Assembly (NCBI RefSeq): GCF_020379485.1
Contig: NC_063439.1
Location: 19,902,098 to 19,966,097 of the forward strand
Direction: 5' to 3'
DNA from: Brassica napus
Taxonomy: Eukaryota > Streptophyta > Magnoliopsida > Brassicales > Brassicaceae
Length of the DNA: 64,000 nt
The position numbers and the translations under genes were made by a program. A model generated the notes under the pieces. The model was not told the DNA's origin. It searched no databases and saw nothing but the letters and a program-made list of their open reading frames with translations. Shown one piece after another: positions 45,870 to 59,300 of the stretch. Position 1 is the stretch's first letter; each line of letters opens with the position of its first letter.

Positions 45870-46129
45870 CTCCCTCCGTTTTTTAATATAAATCGTTTTA
45901 CAGTTATGCACGTAGATTAAGAAAACCATTAATTTTTTATATTTTCTAAACAAAAACATCATTAATTATTTACCTAACCACAATTCAACCAATAGAAAAA
46001 TATAAGATATATTACCATTGGTCATACAACATTAATTATTAATAAATTTTACATAAAAAACCGAAAACGACATATAATTTGGCACAAAAAAATTTCTCTA
46101 AAACGACTTATAATAAAAAACGGAGGGAG
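45870..46129. mobile_element. Stowaway MITE
   Basis: Termini CTCCCTCCGTTTTTT and AAAAAACGGAGGGAG are inverted, flanked by TA at 45868-45869 and 46130-46131. 260 bp, no coding sequence. A diverged relative lies at 41-285. Confidence 0.95.
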
Positions 46130-49046
46130 TATTAAAGAAAAAAAAGAATACAAAGATTAAATAAAAATGAAAAAGCTGACGTCAGGAAATAAGAAGGGAT
46201 AAGAGAAGCACTACGAGATGTTTCCCCCATGTGACCTTCGTCAATCTCCGGCCCGCCCTTGTCTTGCTTACTAGTATTACTTATCATCCGTACGTTTTAC
46301 ATTATACTCCACTTTTCATCCATTTTCTTTTAAATTTTATTTAAACCCTTTTATGGTTTTTTCCCATTTGACTATTGTTTGTTAGGTTATTTTGAGAATT
46401 GTATTTGTTACTAACTATCTCAGAAATCTATTATTAACTTATTTGCGAAAGAATTATTTGAAACCTTCACAAAATACTGTGGTTGATTTTAGTTCCACTA
46501 TTTTGTAAAATGTGTATGGAAAGAATTATTTGAGTTACAAGTTATTGAAGGTTTTGAATTTTCGAATAATAACAACATATCCTTATTTCCTAAGAGATTG
46601 TAAAATGTTTCATTTTGCAGCATCCAAACCAAAAATGTTTTATAGTATATCTGATGAAACCCTGTTTTCATATTCACATCATTCAACGGATTCTGAAATT
46701 ATAAAAGTGTTATTGTATAAATTTCAAGTTAAAGAAACAAAAATAAACAAAGAGATCAATTGGCATGATCCCTAGGTTTCAGCGGCGGTTGCGGTGCCCT
46801 CACATGCTTTCATATGACTATACATTATTTTAATTTGTTTTTCATGACAATCTATCTTATATTCTGACAATAATACTCTAGGGACAATATTTAAATACGT
46901 GGTAACAAAATTTTCGAAAATAATGAGAATAAAGCTGCTCACCTTTTTCTTATTTAACAGTAACTATAGTCAGATGACTCAGATCTGTTAACCAAACAAT
47001 TTTATGAAATAAAACTAGTTCGCATTTACAATAATAAAAATTATTCTTTTCTTTTCAAAAATAATCTGTAGTACAAAAAACAAAATCTAGGAAGTTACGT
47101 TGAGAAAGAAAGAACTTGATTCATGTTCTTCTTGTTTGAGGGTATAATACATCATGGAATACACAAAACGTCACACATAACAGAAACTTGAGCTCAGATA
47201 TACTGATGGATGTTTCCATGATGTTGGTGTCTTCATAATCGCTTAGATTTCATAGTTAATATTGAGGCTTCCTTAGTGTATATGCTTTATATTTAAATAC
47301 CAAGAAAATGAATTCCACTGAAGCAGAAAAATCGGTCGCGGAAGAACCGCGAAGCAAAAGATAACGTCATAATGGAATAAGTACAGTCAGTGTGTACTTT
47401 GCAGTGTAGGACGCACATGATACAACACTGTTTACTGCATTTTTCGTAACATTTTAAAAAATATATGGAATTCATTCTTTCCAAGCATTTTGTGCTTCAA
47501 CTGAATGAAATTAGTTTATTCTGACATTTTCTGGTATTATTATCCTCTGTCGTTGTGATGCGTCTGAAATTCTAAAATTTATAAGATAAAAAAAAGATAT
47601 CTGATTCGGAGTTAATTTAGTAATATTTGTCATTTTTGGGGGGAGGGGGTTGCATAATGATAATTAGTGGATTTGAACAAAGGATAAATCTCTATCGATC
47701 GGATTCGGTATTATGTGGATTAGAATATTATGATCAACCAATGAATTAGCAAAAGATGAAATTCGAATTTCAAAATGCCAAATCAACAAAATACAGGAAT
47801 AAGATATATAGAAGCAGTGAAATTAGGTCATGAAGTTGATTGTCGAAGTGGTGGGGATGTGTTTTGAGAACTTGCTTAACAAACTTAGTGACGTCAATTT
47901 TCATTTGGAAACTTCAGTGCTAATTTTATAAAGTATATATTTTGAGGGTCCCAAACTTTATTAGAACAGAAAGGAAATTAACGGAGCTGGGATAGAGATT
48001 TACGGGGATCTACCTAACGTCTAATTCATATTTTTATCATAGGAATAAACCAATCTCACTGTTGGTGGTTAGACGTCAATTTCAGTAATTCCATAAAACA
48101 AAAAATGTCTCGTTTTTCAGGAGTTTTAAAACATTTTGGTTCTTACTAATCCATCCAAGCGCTAAATATCTATTGGCTGAATAAAATAATTGTAGTGCTG
48201 ATCAAACTCAAATAATAATTATTTCATCTATATTTCGATGTTTACTATGTTCGGCGAGTAATCATGAAGCTTCTTGTTGTAAGTTGTAAGCTTTAAATCA
48301 AATTTATTTGCTTGTTTTTTTTTTGGAGCAATTTGCTTGTTTTTTCTAAGCATCAAACGTGGTAGCATAAAACACCTTTTAAAAATTGGATTACTAATGA
48401 AAATGGCAATGCGAAGAAAAATGCAGTCTGCGTTGGCTATCTATATATGGTACGATTCAAACAGATCTCGAGATGTCCTAAATTGGTTGAAATCTATATT
48501 TTTATGGTAAATATATATAAGTAGGTAGTTTTGTTTCCAGTGAACGTCTATCGTTTAATATTTGTAGCCAGAGGAAACAGAATTGAATCAGGACATCTAC
48601 ATCGAAAATATCGTCTGACGAAACGTGCCATGTGTTTTGTTGTTGCATACGGCATACATATGTAATAAGCTCAAGTCGATGAACACTGAACAATGTTAAA
48701 ACACCAAAAAATAACCATGAAATTTTATCTTTTTTTTCTTTCTTTTTTGAACATTATTATCTTTTTTTTTATGCGTGCAATTTTACAGTTATTCTGTTTC
48801 ATCAATCAAATAATCACGCTTTAAAAAACAAAATTAACCTCTAATTACATAGTTTATTTGGTTCTAAATAGCGTCATTCTCTAATTATTTATTCATTCGC
48901 ACAATCAAACCATTCCATAGTGTTACCAACTAAACACAAAAATGGGCGAAAAAATTGAAATGTAAATTCATGATCCATATGTACATCAAAAACGAGACAT
49001 TTCTACATTTTCGCTCATTTTTTGTTATCATGTAGCTAAATTAAAT
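46130..49046. other. Intergenic, no gene recognised
   Basis: GCTGACGTCAGG (about 46176) is a palindromic bZIP-type site. Other open frames (e.g. 46498-46775, 47293-47484) lie on AT-rich sequence without family likeness. An Arabidopsis At5g65650-type gene might be expected here but is not seen. Confidence 0.45.
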
Positions 49047-52000
49047 CTAATAAAGAGGAACGGGAAAGCGCGGCGGCTTCACAGGTGGTGAATGCGGCGG
49101 ACTTTGAACATCGACGGTGAGCTTCTCCGGCCTATGCGGTGCACAAGGACACGGTAATGCTATAAATTTCGGCGTATTATCTCCAGGCATCAACACCGGT
49201 ACGCTCAGATTCTGGTTTTTCTTCAAATCCTGTCCATAATATTTTTTAAACTTAATACTCAAACTCGCTATATTTACTTTTATGTTCATAAATGTTTTTT
49301 ATATTACTTATATTATTATTACTTTCAAATTTCCAAATTCCGACTTCTATCACAAATAAATTATAACTTAAGTGCCTGCTTATTCACCTATTTTCTTAAA
49401 TATCTAATTTATTAAAACAGAGTCCTATTTTTTATCTACCCAAAAAAGTTCATTTTAAATTTTGGACTCTTTCAGTTTCCTTACTAGGCTACCTTATATA
49501 TTGGACCCGTATAAGTTTGTTATCATAATAACTATATACACGCTGTTTAAATAACATAACCGGTTCACTTTAACTAGACCAACATCTAATATACTAAGCC
49601 CTTCCAAAATTAAATGATATGTTAAATAAATAACATAACCCGTTGAATTTAATTAAACCAAACTCTACCGTACAAAACCATCCAAACTTACACGATATAT
49701 TATTAGATATAATAACTTTAATGTCAGATTATGAGTTATTTGGTTCATCTTTCAACGTACAGAACATTCTAATAGGTGAAAAAAAAACGATTTAAAACAA
49801 CAATATACATTGCAGACAAGCTACTCTCATATAGAGTTTTGATTATGGTCACTGTTTTTTTTTTTTTTTGATAATCCAGGTATCCGGACCTCTCACTTAG
49901 TCCGACTATTCCACCGCGTCCAACCGGAACTGGCGAGAAAGGTCCTGGAGGCCAAACGGAAACCATGTTAAATCCGTTGTGGCCGGAGCTCGAACTCGTG
50001 ATGGCGAGCACCTCAGCCGAGGTTCCTTTACTATCAGACCACGAGGCCCGGTTATTATGGTCACTGTTTATATTACATATGTTTAGTTTGATCTATTAAA
50101 ACCAAAATTTCAATTAAACACTTCCAGTCATATCAATGGTCTCATTCAGATATTTTTAGATTATAAATCGTAAACTAAAATACTCTAACCACATCAATAG
50201 GGAGATTTTAGCAAATTTAAACTAACGTGTCTTGCAAACGAATCCTATAAAATATGAAAACCAGAATATGCTATAGATATATTTCATTTTTATTCAGAAT
50301 ATCTTCACAATACATTAATCTAACGTGACTTGCAAACAAAAACTGAATATCTAAACTACCTTTAACAGCTCCTAAAAAATATGAAAATCGGAATATGCTA
50401 TAGATCTCTTTTTTTTTTTTTGAATTCACAATATTTTTATCAATACCATTAAACCTAATTTTATAACCAAATCACTATAAAACATCTTCGTTCGCCTCAT
50501 ATTTTCTATAGTCATGCCTTGAAAGGTCATAGTCATGCTCGATCTACAAATAGAGTATAAAGATCTATCACATCAAGATACCAAACTAATTTGGAGGTTT
50601 GATATAACCCTGATCGTTTAATATGATAGTATACAGACAAAAACAATTCTACCTTAATGACAGTAGATCGATTGTGAAGATGATAGAGTGAACGATTTTG
50701 AATTTCTCATCAGCAAACAGGGATAGTTTCAACAGATTTTGTTTGTTGTTATCGAGAAGACGATTAAGAGGACGTGATTACCGACAGAGAAGACCAAAAA
50801 AGTAAAGTTGTTAAGTTTTTTTTTTTCGACACGTTAAAGTTGTTCACCTTCCCGGAAAAAAATATAACTTTGGGCTTTATTTTGTTTTTCTTGGTTTTCT
50901 GTAACTAATGGACCAATTTCATTAGACTAAAAGTTTAATTCCTTCCAAATTAATGGGTCCATTACGCCTATCAATTTGATCATATGGTCCAAAGGTGTTT
51001 ATATTCGTTTGATTAAATTAAAAAAAAAGGCAAACAACCAAATGTTTGCATATATTCATGACAAGTCTTAACAACAAAACAAAATTAAATTATAAGGAGT
51101 TCTCCAAAAAACGTAAATTGTAAGGAAGAAGTATATTATAAATAAAAACTCAAAATGAAATTATCTAATCTCAAATAATTTAAAAATATTATTTAAAAAC
51201 AAAATACACAAAAATCTGAATCACCGGAATATTTTTATCAAAATATAAACGTCACTGAATTATCCAATTTTTTTTATCCGAAAACCAAAAACCTGATATT
51301 TAATAATATAAAATACCCGAATTTTATGATTTTTAAATCAAATTAACAGAAAAATAGAATATTACCGGAACCGAATAGAATCTAAAATTATCTCGGATAT
51401 TAGCTGATTCTGAATTTTGTTACCCAAACTGAAAACCAAAAAATAAGAACCAGAACAAAATCAAATTTTCTAAAAATCCGAATGGATCTTAAAGCTCTAA
51501 AATAGAACCAGGTAACTGAAACCAAAAACCAAATGCCCATGATTAATATGAATAATTCTAATAAAAATTTACAAAAACAATATCCGCGCACAGCGCGGGT
51601 CAGTATCTAGTTAATAAATTATAACTAAGTAAAACAAATAACTACTTAACTAAAATTATCTTTTTCTTACAAGTTATAATATTGTAATCTTCTATGAGAG
51701 ATCGGAAATAAAAAAAATTAGCAAAAAAATAAAATGAAAAATGAAATGAAACCAAAATTTTGGTAAAACTGTTACTTTTTGGTAATATCGTCGTAATTTA
51801 TCCTACTAAGAAGTTTTGGAATTAATATGATAATTGCAATATTAGGGAAAGGAGACTATACCGGAAAAGGGGGTCTAGGTTTGAACGGAGAGGACTCTAT
51901 GTCGGCGGAAGTGGCTGAGGGATGACCCGAGGCATTGGCCAAAGAGCGGCGGAGAGAGCGATGTTTATCCCAATGGTAACAGCAAGAGAATATTCCCGAT

Positions 52001-52104
52001 AGACTGAAAATGATTATGAGAAGCAGAGCTGTGCCGAGAGGGAATCCCAGTGACGGCCGAGAAGCATCCATGTGGGGCGGAGAGAAATCTTGAGTGTTCT
52101 CCAT
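49047..52104 (-). CDS. Small proline-rich single-pass membrane protein, function unknown
   Basis: Two exons on the minus strand, 52104-51862 and 49229-49047, joined at phase 0 with GT-AG signals to give 141 residues. Residues 18-42 (SLGFPLGTALLLIIIFSLSG and following FSCC) form one membrane helix ending in a Cys pair, followed by a basic segment (DKHRSLRRSL), so the C-terminus is probably cytosolic. Exon 2 encodes NQNLSVPVLMPGDNTPKFIA, then PCPCAP and SPPHSPPVKPPRFPVPLY, a proline-rich tail. From memory this matches the Arabidopsis family annotated as hydroxyproline-rich glycoprotein-like (At5g65660), next but one to BHLH093; no biochemical role is known to me. The 2632-bp intron holds a SINE and a Helitron end. 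A CT-rich leader (GA run at about 52169-52186 on the plus strand) precedes the start. Confidence 0.88.
49855..50053 (-). mobile_element. tRNA-derived SINE in an intron, with 13-bp target duplication
   Basis: Minus strand: the 5' end is at 50053 (AACCGGGCCTCGTGGTCTGA), with an A-box-like TGGTCTGATAGTAAAGG (50041-50025), a B box GAGTTCGAGCTCC (49997-49985), and a 3' tail of 15 A residues (49869-49855). Flanks share ATTATGGTCACTG at 49842-49854 and 50054-50066. All hallmarks of a LINE-mobilised SINE. It lies in the intron of the membrane-protein gene, same strand. Confidence 0.93.
51220..51610 (+). mobile_element. Helitron 3' end in the intron; 5' end not found
   Basis: Hairpin CCGCGC-ACA-GCGCGG, then GTCAGTAT and CTAG (51607-51610), followed by host T. 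Upstream is the common Brassicaceae CCGAA/ACCCGAA-type degenerate repeat (51220-51530). The 5' limit given is only where that repeat begins. Confidence 0.65.
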
Positions 52105-53294
52105 CTACGGTGGCGATATAATCAACGGCTGAGATTGTGAGATGGTTCTCTTCGATCATGTGTTTGAGAAAGAAACAGAGAGAGAGAGAGTTTGTGAGTT
52201 TGTGAGAGGACAAGCGACGAAGCAGGGGGAGATATAGAGGGTTTATTTATAAAAGAAAGTTTTTATTTTAATGGGTTTTAGAAAACAATATTTTATTTAT
52301 TTTACAACTGTTAAAAACTTATAAAGTTTTACTCAGTACAAAAAGCAAATATGCTGTACAATAAAGTATTAAAGTTGTCCCTTTTCTTTTCGCCTTTGAA
52401 ATTCTAATTCCCCTTAATTATTATATCATCAAAGGGTATAATTTTTCTTGTTTGTTTTTCAAAAAGCAAGGATTATGTTTCTTGACTTTGTTTGTTGAAC
52501 CTTTTTCCATTTTACCATTTTTATGATGCAGGCATTTAAAGGTAATTTTTTGTACTGGAAACAAGTTTCACCTATCTAGTGAGAACAACAATGATTTATA
52601 AAGAGAAAATATCTTCTTCCCACGACGATAAACTAGCAAACTTGTATTCTGTGGAGATGTTGATAGGAATAATATGTGAGATTCTTTTACAAAATCGAAG
52701 ACAAAGACTTCCAGAGCTGGACTTTTTATGTAGAAAAAGAAAATGGGATCCATAATTTTAGAAATATTATGAAATAGAAGTATTTTGATCAACAATACAA
52801 AAATAAATAACAACTAATAGCAGTAGCCTCCAATCAACTTAATTGATAACGAAAGTTTTCTGATAGTTTATCAAGTTCCTCCATTTTGTTAACATGTATT
52901 GATACTTGATATTTCAAAAAAAAATTCTTTATTATTTTCTAGTCTTGTTTAAATGAGTCGTACATGCATCCGAGTAATGTTCCTCGTAGCTGAAAACATT
53001 TTTTTTGCGTTTCAGTCTATGATACAAAAGTAAAAGAAAATCGATTTCGTAATGACTGTACTTTACGACATAAGGATTCGAATCTCCGAATAACGGGACC
53101 AAACTCGTTGCCTTATCGCTTCCTTACGTCCAATTTTTATTTTTATATCAGCTATAGTACTTTTAAATATATATATATATATATATATTAGTTATGTTTT
53201 ATATTATTTTATAATATTTTTTGTATGTTATATACATAAGACGACATATTTTATTATTTTCCTGTGTTTCAAAATTGTAATGCAAAATTGTTTA
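52105..53294. other. Promoter side of the membrane-protein gene and intergenic
   Basis: The first ~150 bp should hold its 5' UTR and promoter (CT/GA run). An (AT) microsatellite lies at about 53166-53189. No further gene. Confidence 0.4.
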
Positions 53295-53992
53295 TTGCAT
53301 CTCAAACAATAACACCAAATTTGGTGTTAAAATTACACTAAATTTGATATTTTAATTTTTTTTATATCATCTCCAACAATAACACCAAATCTTACACCAA
53401 AAGTAATATTATATATTATTTGATATTTTCAGTTTTAAAACTTTTATATTTCTATTATTGTAATTGATAAATAATAATTTTCTTACATCTAGGTTATATT
53501 TATATTTTATTATTTGTAAGTGATAAATAATTATAGTTATTTACTAATTTATTTTGAATATAATAAGAAAATAAAATATTTTTTTTAATTATATGAAAAT
53601 AAATTAAAAAATACAAATAATATAATATTATTTATATTTAATTACAAATTTGATAGTAATTGATCTACATTATTAAATGAAACATATTAAAATATATTTT
53701 AGAAATTTTATGTGATAAATATTGTTACACCAAATGTGAAAGTAAATTTAAAATAAAAATAATACAATATATTTATGTTTAATTACAAATTTGATAGTAA
53801 TTAAACTATATTTTTAAATGAAACATATTAAAATATGTATTTTAAAGATTTGATGTGATGAATAGTCTTACATCAAATTTGGTGTAACACTATTCACATT
53901 ACATTAAATTTGATGGAATAGTATCAAATTTGGTGTCTTGTTGGAAATGAAATCACACCAAATTTGGTGTTTTGGTGGCTTGTTGAAGATGT
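53295..53992. mobile_element. Tourist-like MITE (ACACCAAATTTGGTGT family), copy 2
   Basis: Left end TTGCATCTCAAACAATAACA, right end (inverted) AACATCTTCAACAAGCCACC. TTA at 53292-53294 and 53993-53995. Several internal ACACCAAATTTGGTGT palindromes. Related to 25594-26322. Confidence 0.8.
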
Positions 53993-53995
53993 TTA

Positions 53996-54870
53996 GTCAA
54001 TTGTTTTTTTGGTCGACGATCAATAATTACATGATTAAACTCGATTTAATCAAATCTTTGTAAAAATGAAGCGTAAAAAAGGGAAGAGAGAGTGGAAAAT
54101 GTACGTGGAAAGAGGAAAGAGAGAGGCCGCCTGTACGGAGAAGACGTGGACTCCAAGGTCCACCATGTTAGCGTATTAAATATTATTCGCCGTTGTCACA
54201 TAATTTTCATTAATTAACCCTAATCATATACTCTTATCTCAACTAGCTACTCCCACCAAATATACTACTCATTGTCTTATACGAAATGTTTACACTTCGA
54301 GAAAGTTCGGTTTTAGGCTCTCTCCTCTGTATTATTTAATTTTAAACCCAAGTTGAAACTTTTATTCACGTCTATGCCTTGTGCTTTCACGTGTTCTTGC
54401 AGTTTAAGTACGCATCAAGCCGGGCAATAAGAGAGTATTGTGGTAACATAATTCTATTCTCATTCTTTTTAAGATGAATGAGAACGACAAAATCGCAATA
54501 TCATTTGTTTATTCGAGGTGTTAGCTCGTCGATCTCCACCGACGATATTCTGTTTAATTTTTAAATGAGTTTTAGCATTATATAGTATATAGTTTTTGGC
54601 GTTTTTAAATGCGATAAAAATTAATTCTGGGTAAAAGTACTATTATGCTACCAAATCAAAACAAATATCACATTATTTGTCTCTATTTGATCGATTTGGT
54701 TTTCAACGTTTACAATAATGATGATAGTAGTTCGTACATTTCAAGATAAAATATTGATCATGATGTGATAAGTTTCTTTAATATTTATTGATAATGTATG
54801 GTGCTAATTCGCAAATCATAATAGACTATAATATATCTGCACTTTACGCGAAATAAAGATTACATATATA
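53996..54870. other. Intergenic with one GC-richer island
   Basis: 54066-54170 is GC-richer than its surroundings and holds a 36-codon basic frame (from ATG at 54067) and a small palindrome TGGACtccaagGTCCA. Not enough to call a gene. Confidence 0.3.
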
Positions 54871-56331
54871 TCAATTAGATCTCCTCTCTCTCTTCATCCT
54901 CTAACCTCTCTCAAGAAAAAAAAAAAAAACCAGTTCGTTATCTCCGGCGTAGGCGGCTTGCCGCTGGCGTCGGATCTCTTCCTTTTCCCTCCTAATTTTT
55001 TCTCTTTGCTTCGTCTCTTTGTCTCCTCTCCCTTGCCGATATGCTAAAGCTCTGAGGTTCTCGTGTGAAGATAGATTTGGGGTCCGACCATGGCGGTTTC
55101 TCCCGATCTGTAGACGCCGATAACCTTGGTGGGATGGTGAGGTTTGTGGAGGTGCGACGATTTGAAGAGTCGGCTTTTTGGGTGGCTAGGGTTTTAGATC
55201 TCCCGATTTTCTGATCTTTTTGGTGAGATTTATCTTTAGTCTGTTATGGAGGCGCGTGAGGCTCGAAGTAGGCGCCTTTGGTACAGATCTGGTTTCCACC
55301 GGTCTGTGTCGGTTTGGGATGATGGTCGTGGGTTTTGCTCTTCGCCTTGGTGTCTAGGCGGAAGCGGCTTTTCAACCTTATCCAAGTAGGGCTTCGTGGG
55401 CTTTGCTCACCTGACGCGCGTCGGTGTTGAAAATCTTGGCGGTGTCAGGTTTATTCTCCCGACGGCGCGTGTCGCTTAAAAAGATGGATTAGGCGCGTGG
55501 AGGTGTCTGGTACTCAGGCGTTGGCTGTCTGTTCAAGCTACCCCTTGCTTTGTTCTCTTCGGTTCACGGCCATGGTGAGAGGAAGGCCCGTCTCCTGGTT
55601 GTGAGCTCTCCAAGTCTCTGGGTTTTCGGGATATGGTTTTGTCATCTCCAAGGTCTTTCGTTCTGTCTCGTTCGACCCCATCTCCTGAGAAGGAAACTTT
55701 CTCTTGTCTTAAGAGAAGTATCGTGGGAGGTTTTTATCGGGTTCGTGGTCTTGGTTCTCCGGTTACTCCTCTTTGACGGCACGATTAAGGCTTCATCATC
55801 CCAGTGTCGAGGTGTTTTCAGTTGATTATCCTTGGCAGATTTAGTCTTGTTCCTTTTAGTGCAGGTCTTGTTGTTTCCTCCACCAAGCAGCTTCCTTAAC
55901 TCCCCGCTCTTGTCGTCCAGTGGTGTTGCTTGTGTCTTCTATCCTTCAGGTATGAAGTCCCTCACCCATTGTGTGCTTAATCGTCAGTGGTTTCGCAAGT
56001 GTGGATGAGAGTGAGGTAGCTCCGGCTCCTCTCTGGATTAACAGTTTCTGGATGGCGAATAAGATGTAAGACTCGGAGTCGTTTGTTCGACTTGTCTGTG
56101 TGTCTGACCATTTTAGATCTGTCTGATTTTATGTCGTACCAATTTTACTTTCATTCCGCTTGTGAACCTCTGTTTATTCCCTTCTAGGACTGATTCAAAC
56201 TGGAATTCGTGTCCTTATGTTTTTTACTTTCCATCTGTTTTTCTTTTTCTTTTGCTCTGTTTCTTTGTATAACTCTTGTAAAATTCTGTTCTTGTGTTTT
56301 TATCAATACGAAAGCCAGTTAAAAAAAAAAA
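54871..56331 (+). mobile_element. Non-coding poly(A) retroposon (LINE-derived or Sadhu-like)
   Basis: A GC-richer ~1.45-kb block in AT-rich DNA begins with CTCCTCTCTCTCTTCATCCT and ends TATCAATACGAAAGCCAGTT followed by A(11). Flanks share AAGATTAYATATATA (left about 54857-54870, right about 56330-56344), a plausible target duplication with one mismatch. The longest frame (55550-55825) has no recognisable protein. The CT-rich start and the AAAGCCAGTT-A(n) tail recall LINE untranslated regions and Brassicaceae non-coding retroposons. Not tRNA-derived as far as I can see. Confidence 0.7.
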
Positions 56332-56345
56332 GATTATATATATAA

Positions 56346-59300
56346 ATTATTGTATATATTATATGTTTTACATATAATAAAATAATAAATATATATTGAA
56401 TAATTAAAAATTAGTAACTATTACCGAACATATAAATTAATTTTATTATTTCAAACAATATTTTTTCTATTTGATTAGATATATAATTAAATTTAAATGA
56501 TATTAACATACATAATATATTTTTAATAGTAATGTCTATTAAATGATACTTTTTACTTATATGGTTTTTTGATCATTTGTATCTTTTATAACAAAAACCT
56601 TTAATTACCGATAACAAAATTTTCATTATGAGACTAATAATTTTAATAATTTATTATTTTTAAAAACTAAGTGTCAATTTTTGTACAAAGTTTTTATCAA
56701 AAAATTGTTCAAAGTAAATTTGAAATTAAAATATTTATGTACTTTATATGGTATATAATTTAATTTAAAATGATATATATCTTTTAATCTTAATAATTAA
56801 TTAAAAGACTTTTTACTTATATGATTTTGTAATCATTTGTATTTTGTCATAACAATAATTTTAAATCATGGTTGTAATCACAAAATTTGAATGTGAGACT
56901 TTTAATAGTTTTAGTAATTTATAGTCGTTTTTTAAATTCAAAATATACATATACAGAAAAATCTAAATTTTATTATATGGTTAATGTAGTTATTTTATTT
57001 ATTTTAATAATTTAAAATTAAACAAATATGATACAAGATACACTAATTTTTATCAAATATTTATTATTCAAAATTATTAATTATCATATATATATATTTT
57101 AGCCACATTAAGAAATTCTGTAATTTTTAGTTAAGAAAATAATAAAAAAAATTAATAATGAATTTATGATTCGTTTAATAAAAAACTTATTATATAATTA
57201 GATAGGCCAATCTATTTCTCTAATGATTATAAGAATCATCATAGTGCTAACACGTGACAATAAAAAAAGTTATAATGTTTTTCAATTAATATATAGAGGA
57301 TTGTTGATATTCACATGAAAATTAACAATATGGCCAGTACAGGTACTAAATCAATTTGTGTTAGTGTCGTGATACAATTTTGATTCGAGTTCGTCTATTG
57401 CTTTGGAGGTTATTTCATATATGTGTGTATAATATAGCTTGACTTCACCCACTATGAAAAATGATGCTAATTATATGGCCATGTGCAGTGCATTGATTTG
57501 TGCGGGTGCGTGTTAACAGGCACATCCAGCTTGTAATGATTAGAAGAGAAGTTGAGTACTTCTTGATCGTACGTACGTCCTTTTGTGTTTGGTATTCCTT
57601 GAAAAAGAAAAATATATTTGATCAAATACCGACATTTTAAAGGTGTTCTTATTTTCATGTTGAGAAAAAGTTCTAGTAACTTTGTTATAATAAAAAGTTG
57701 TTGAACTTCAAAGCAGATATTGTGGAATTGACGAATTGTGTTTGGTTCCTACACCGTCCGAAGACAAAGCAGTCCCCACTTAACACTGAACATGTCTCCC
57801 TCACAAATATACGCTCTCTTGATTTTTCAAGTTTCAACTATAAGTCTCTCATCAGGGGATTTAATTTGATTATGTCTTCAATCAGTTTCAGCCAACAAAA
57901 CGATTGTTTTCATATCCATTAATAGACAGGCGATCAATTTTGATTGATCATGATAGACAAGATATGATTTGCTATGACTTACAACCAAGCAATAACATCT
58001 AGTAATCAAAAATTAAGGATTAATTAGTTGTGCGAACGTGGTTCATTCATAGATTATCCACTTGGGCTCTATAACAGAAAATCTGGAATGCAAGTAAATA
58101 CAAAACGTGCTTACTCCTCCTATCCAGCAAACCCCATAATATTATAGGTTAAATTTTTTAAAATAGCAAAAAGGGCCAAAACTTGTAATACATTGGAACT
58201 AGCTCAAAGATTATGGATAACTATGAAACATATTCCTACGTCAAATGTTTGGGACTTTTGCCGGTACTGCGTGCGTATCAACTATTTCTTTCTTTAATTT
58301 GATAGTTTGGTTGAAAAAAAATTATTAGAAAATGGGTTTGACATCTTTAGAGGAGATAAATAAATTGTTGTCAAATGAAGAAAAAACCTTATTTTGTCAA
58401 AAAAAGAAAAATGAAGGAAAAAACCTTGCGACTCAAAACTACCACACTCGACTTGAAATTACGAGAATGGACCTGAGCGTTTTTGGGTTTGGTCATTTGG
58501 CCCTTTGAGTTCCAAAGGGACACATATCGGTCCATCAATTATAAATGAGTAAACAAATGAAACTACAGAAATCGATGATAAGATATGATTCATGGCCTCA
58601 TGGGTAATGGCTTGCTTTATTTTATTAGTTTTGAAAGGTTTGACGTGTTATGTACTTGTAAAATATATAGAGTGAACATGTTTGATTGTTGAAGATAAAC
58701 ATATGAACAATATAAAATACTAGATAACAATATTTTAATTTTTGTAACATGGGATAGTATCATCAAGTAACCCGTATATGCTATCAATAGATTTTACGGC
58801 TTCTATGCTATCTAATGAAAACAAAAGAGTAGCTGCCGTGTGGAACTCGAATTTGACAAAACTCTTTAGTTTTATTCTGACTTCAATTTTTTCTTGTATT
58901 TGTTTTTGCAGTAGTAATTGCACATAATGCCACAAATCAGTTAGTCTACAATTTAATTATTTATTCAAAGTCTCCCAACTTCTGGAAACAAAAAACTCTG
59001 GTTTCTTCGACACTCAAACGTTCCACATTGGCATGAGAACTAGAACATTCCATGCTGCCACCATTCCGTTTCTTTTAATGGCTGTGATTAAACAACATGC
59101 GATCCATTTATCAAATTAGCATAGCTTCTTTGCATTTTACGTTGATATTTGGATTTCAGTCAACAATCGTTTCTTCAAGACACAAACGCTCACATTGGCA
59201 TGAGAATCCCTTACTGCCACCAATCCTTGTCTTTTAATGGTTGTGGTAAAACAACATCCGTTCACTACCATTGATTCTTTGCCTTTTTACGTTGTTATTT

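Noticed and set aside
47293..47484. 63-codon cysteine-containing minus-strand frame, considered as a small secreted peptide
   Set aside because: No signal peptide at its start and cysteine spacing fits no known plant peptide family I can name.
53040..53110. B-box-like GGATTCGAATCTCC suggesting a tRNA or SINE
   Set aside because: No cloverleaf pairing, no convincing A box and no target duplication; left as a single motif match.
54066..54176. 36-codon basic frame in a GC-richer patch
   Set aside because: No family likeness and no promoter; too short to support without conservation data.
55550..55825. 91-codon frame inside the poly(A) retroposon
   Set aside because: The amino-acid makeup looks random for GC-rich DNA and no LINE domain is visible.
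57467..57922. Pair of small frames near 57.5-57.9 kb
   Set aside because: AT-rich surroundings, no splice-linked partners and no recognisable protein.
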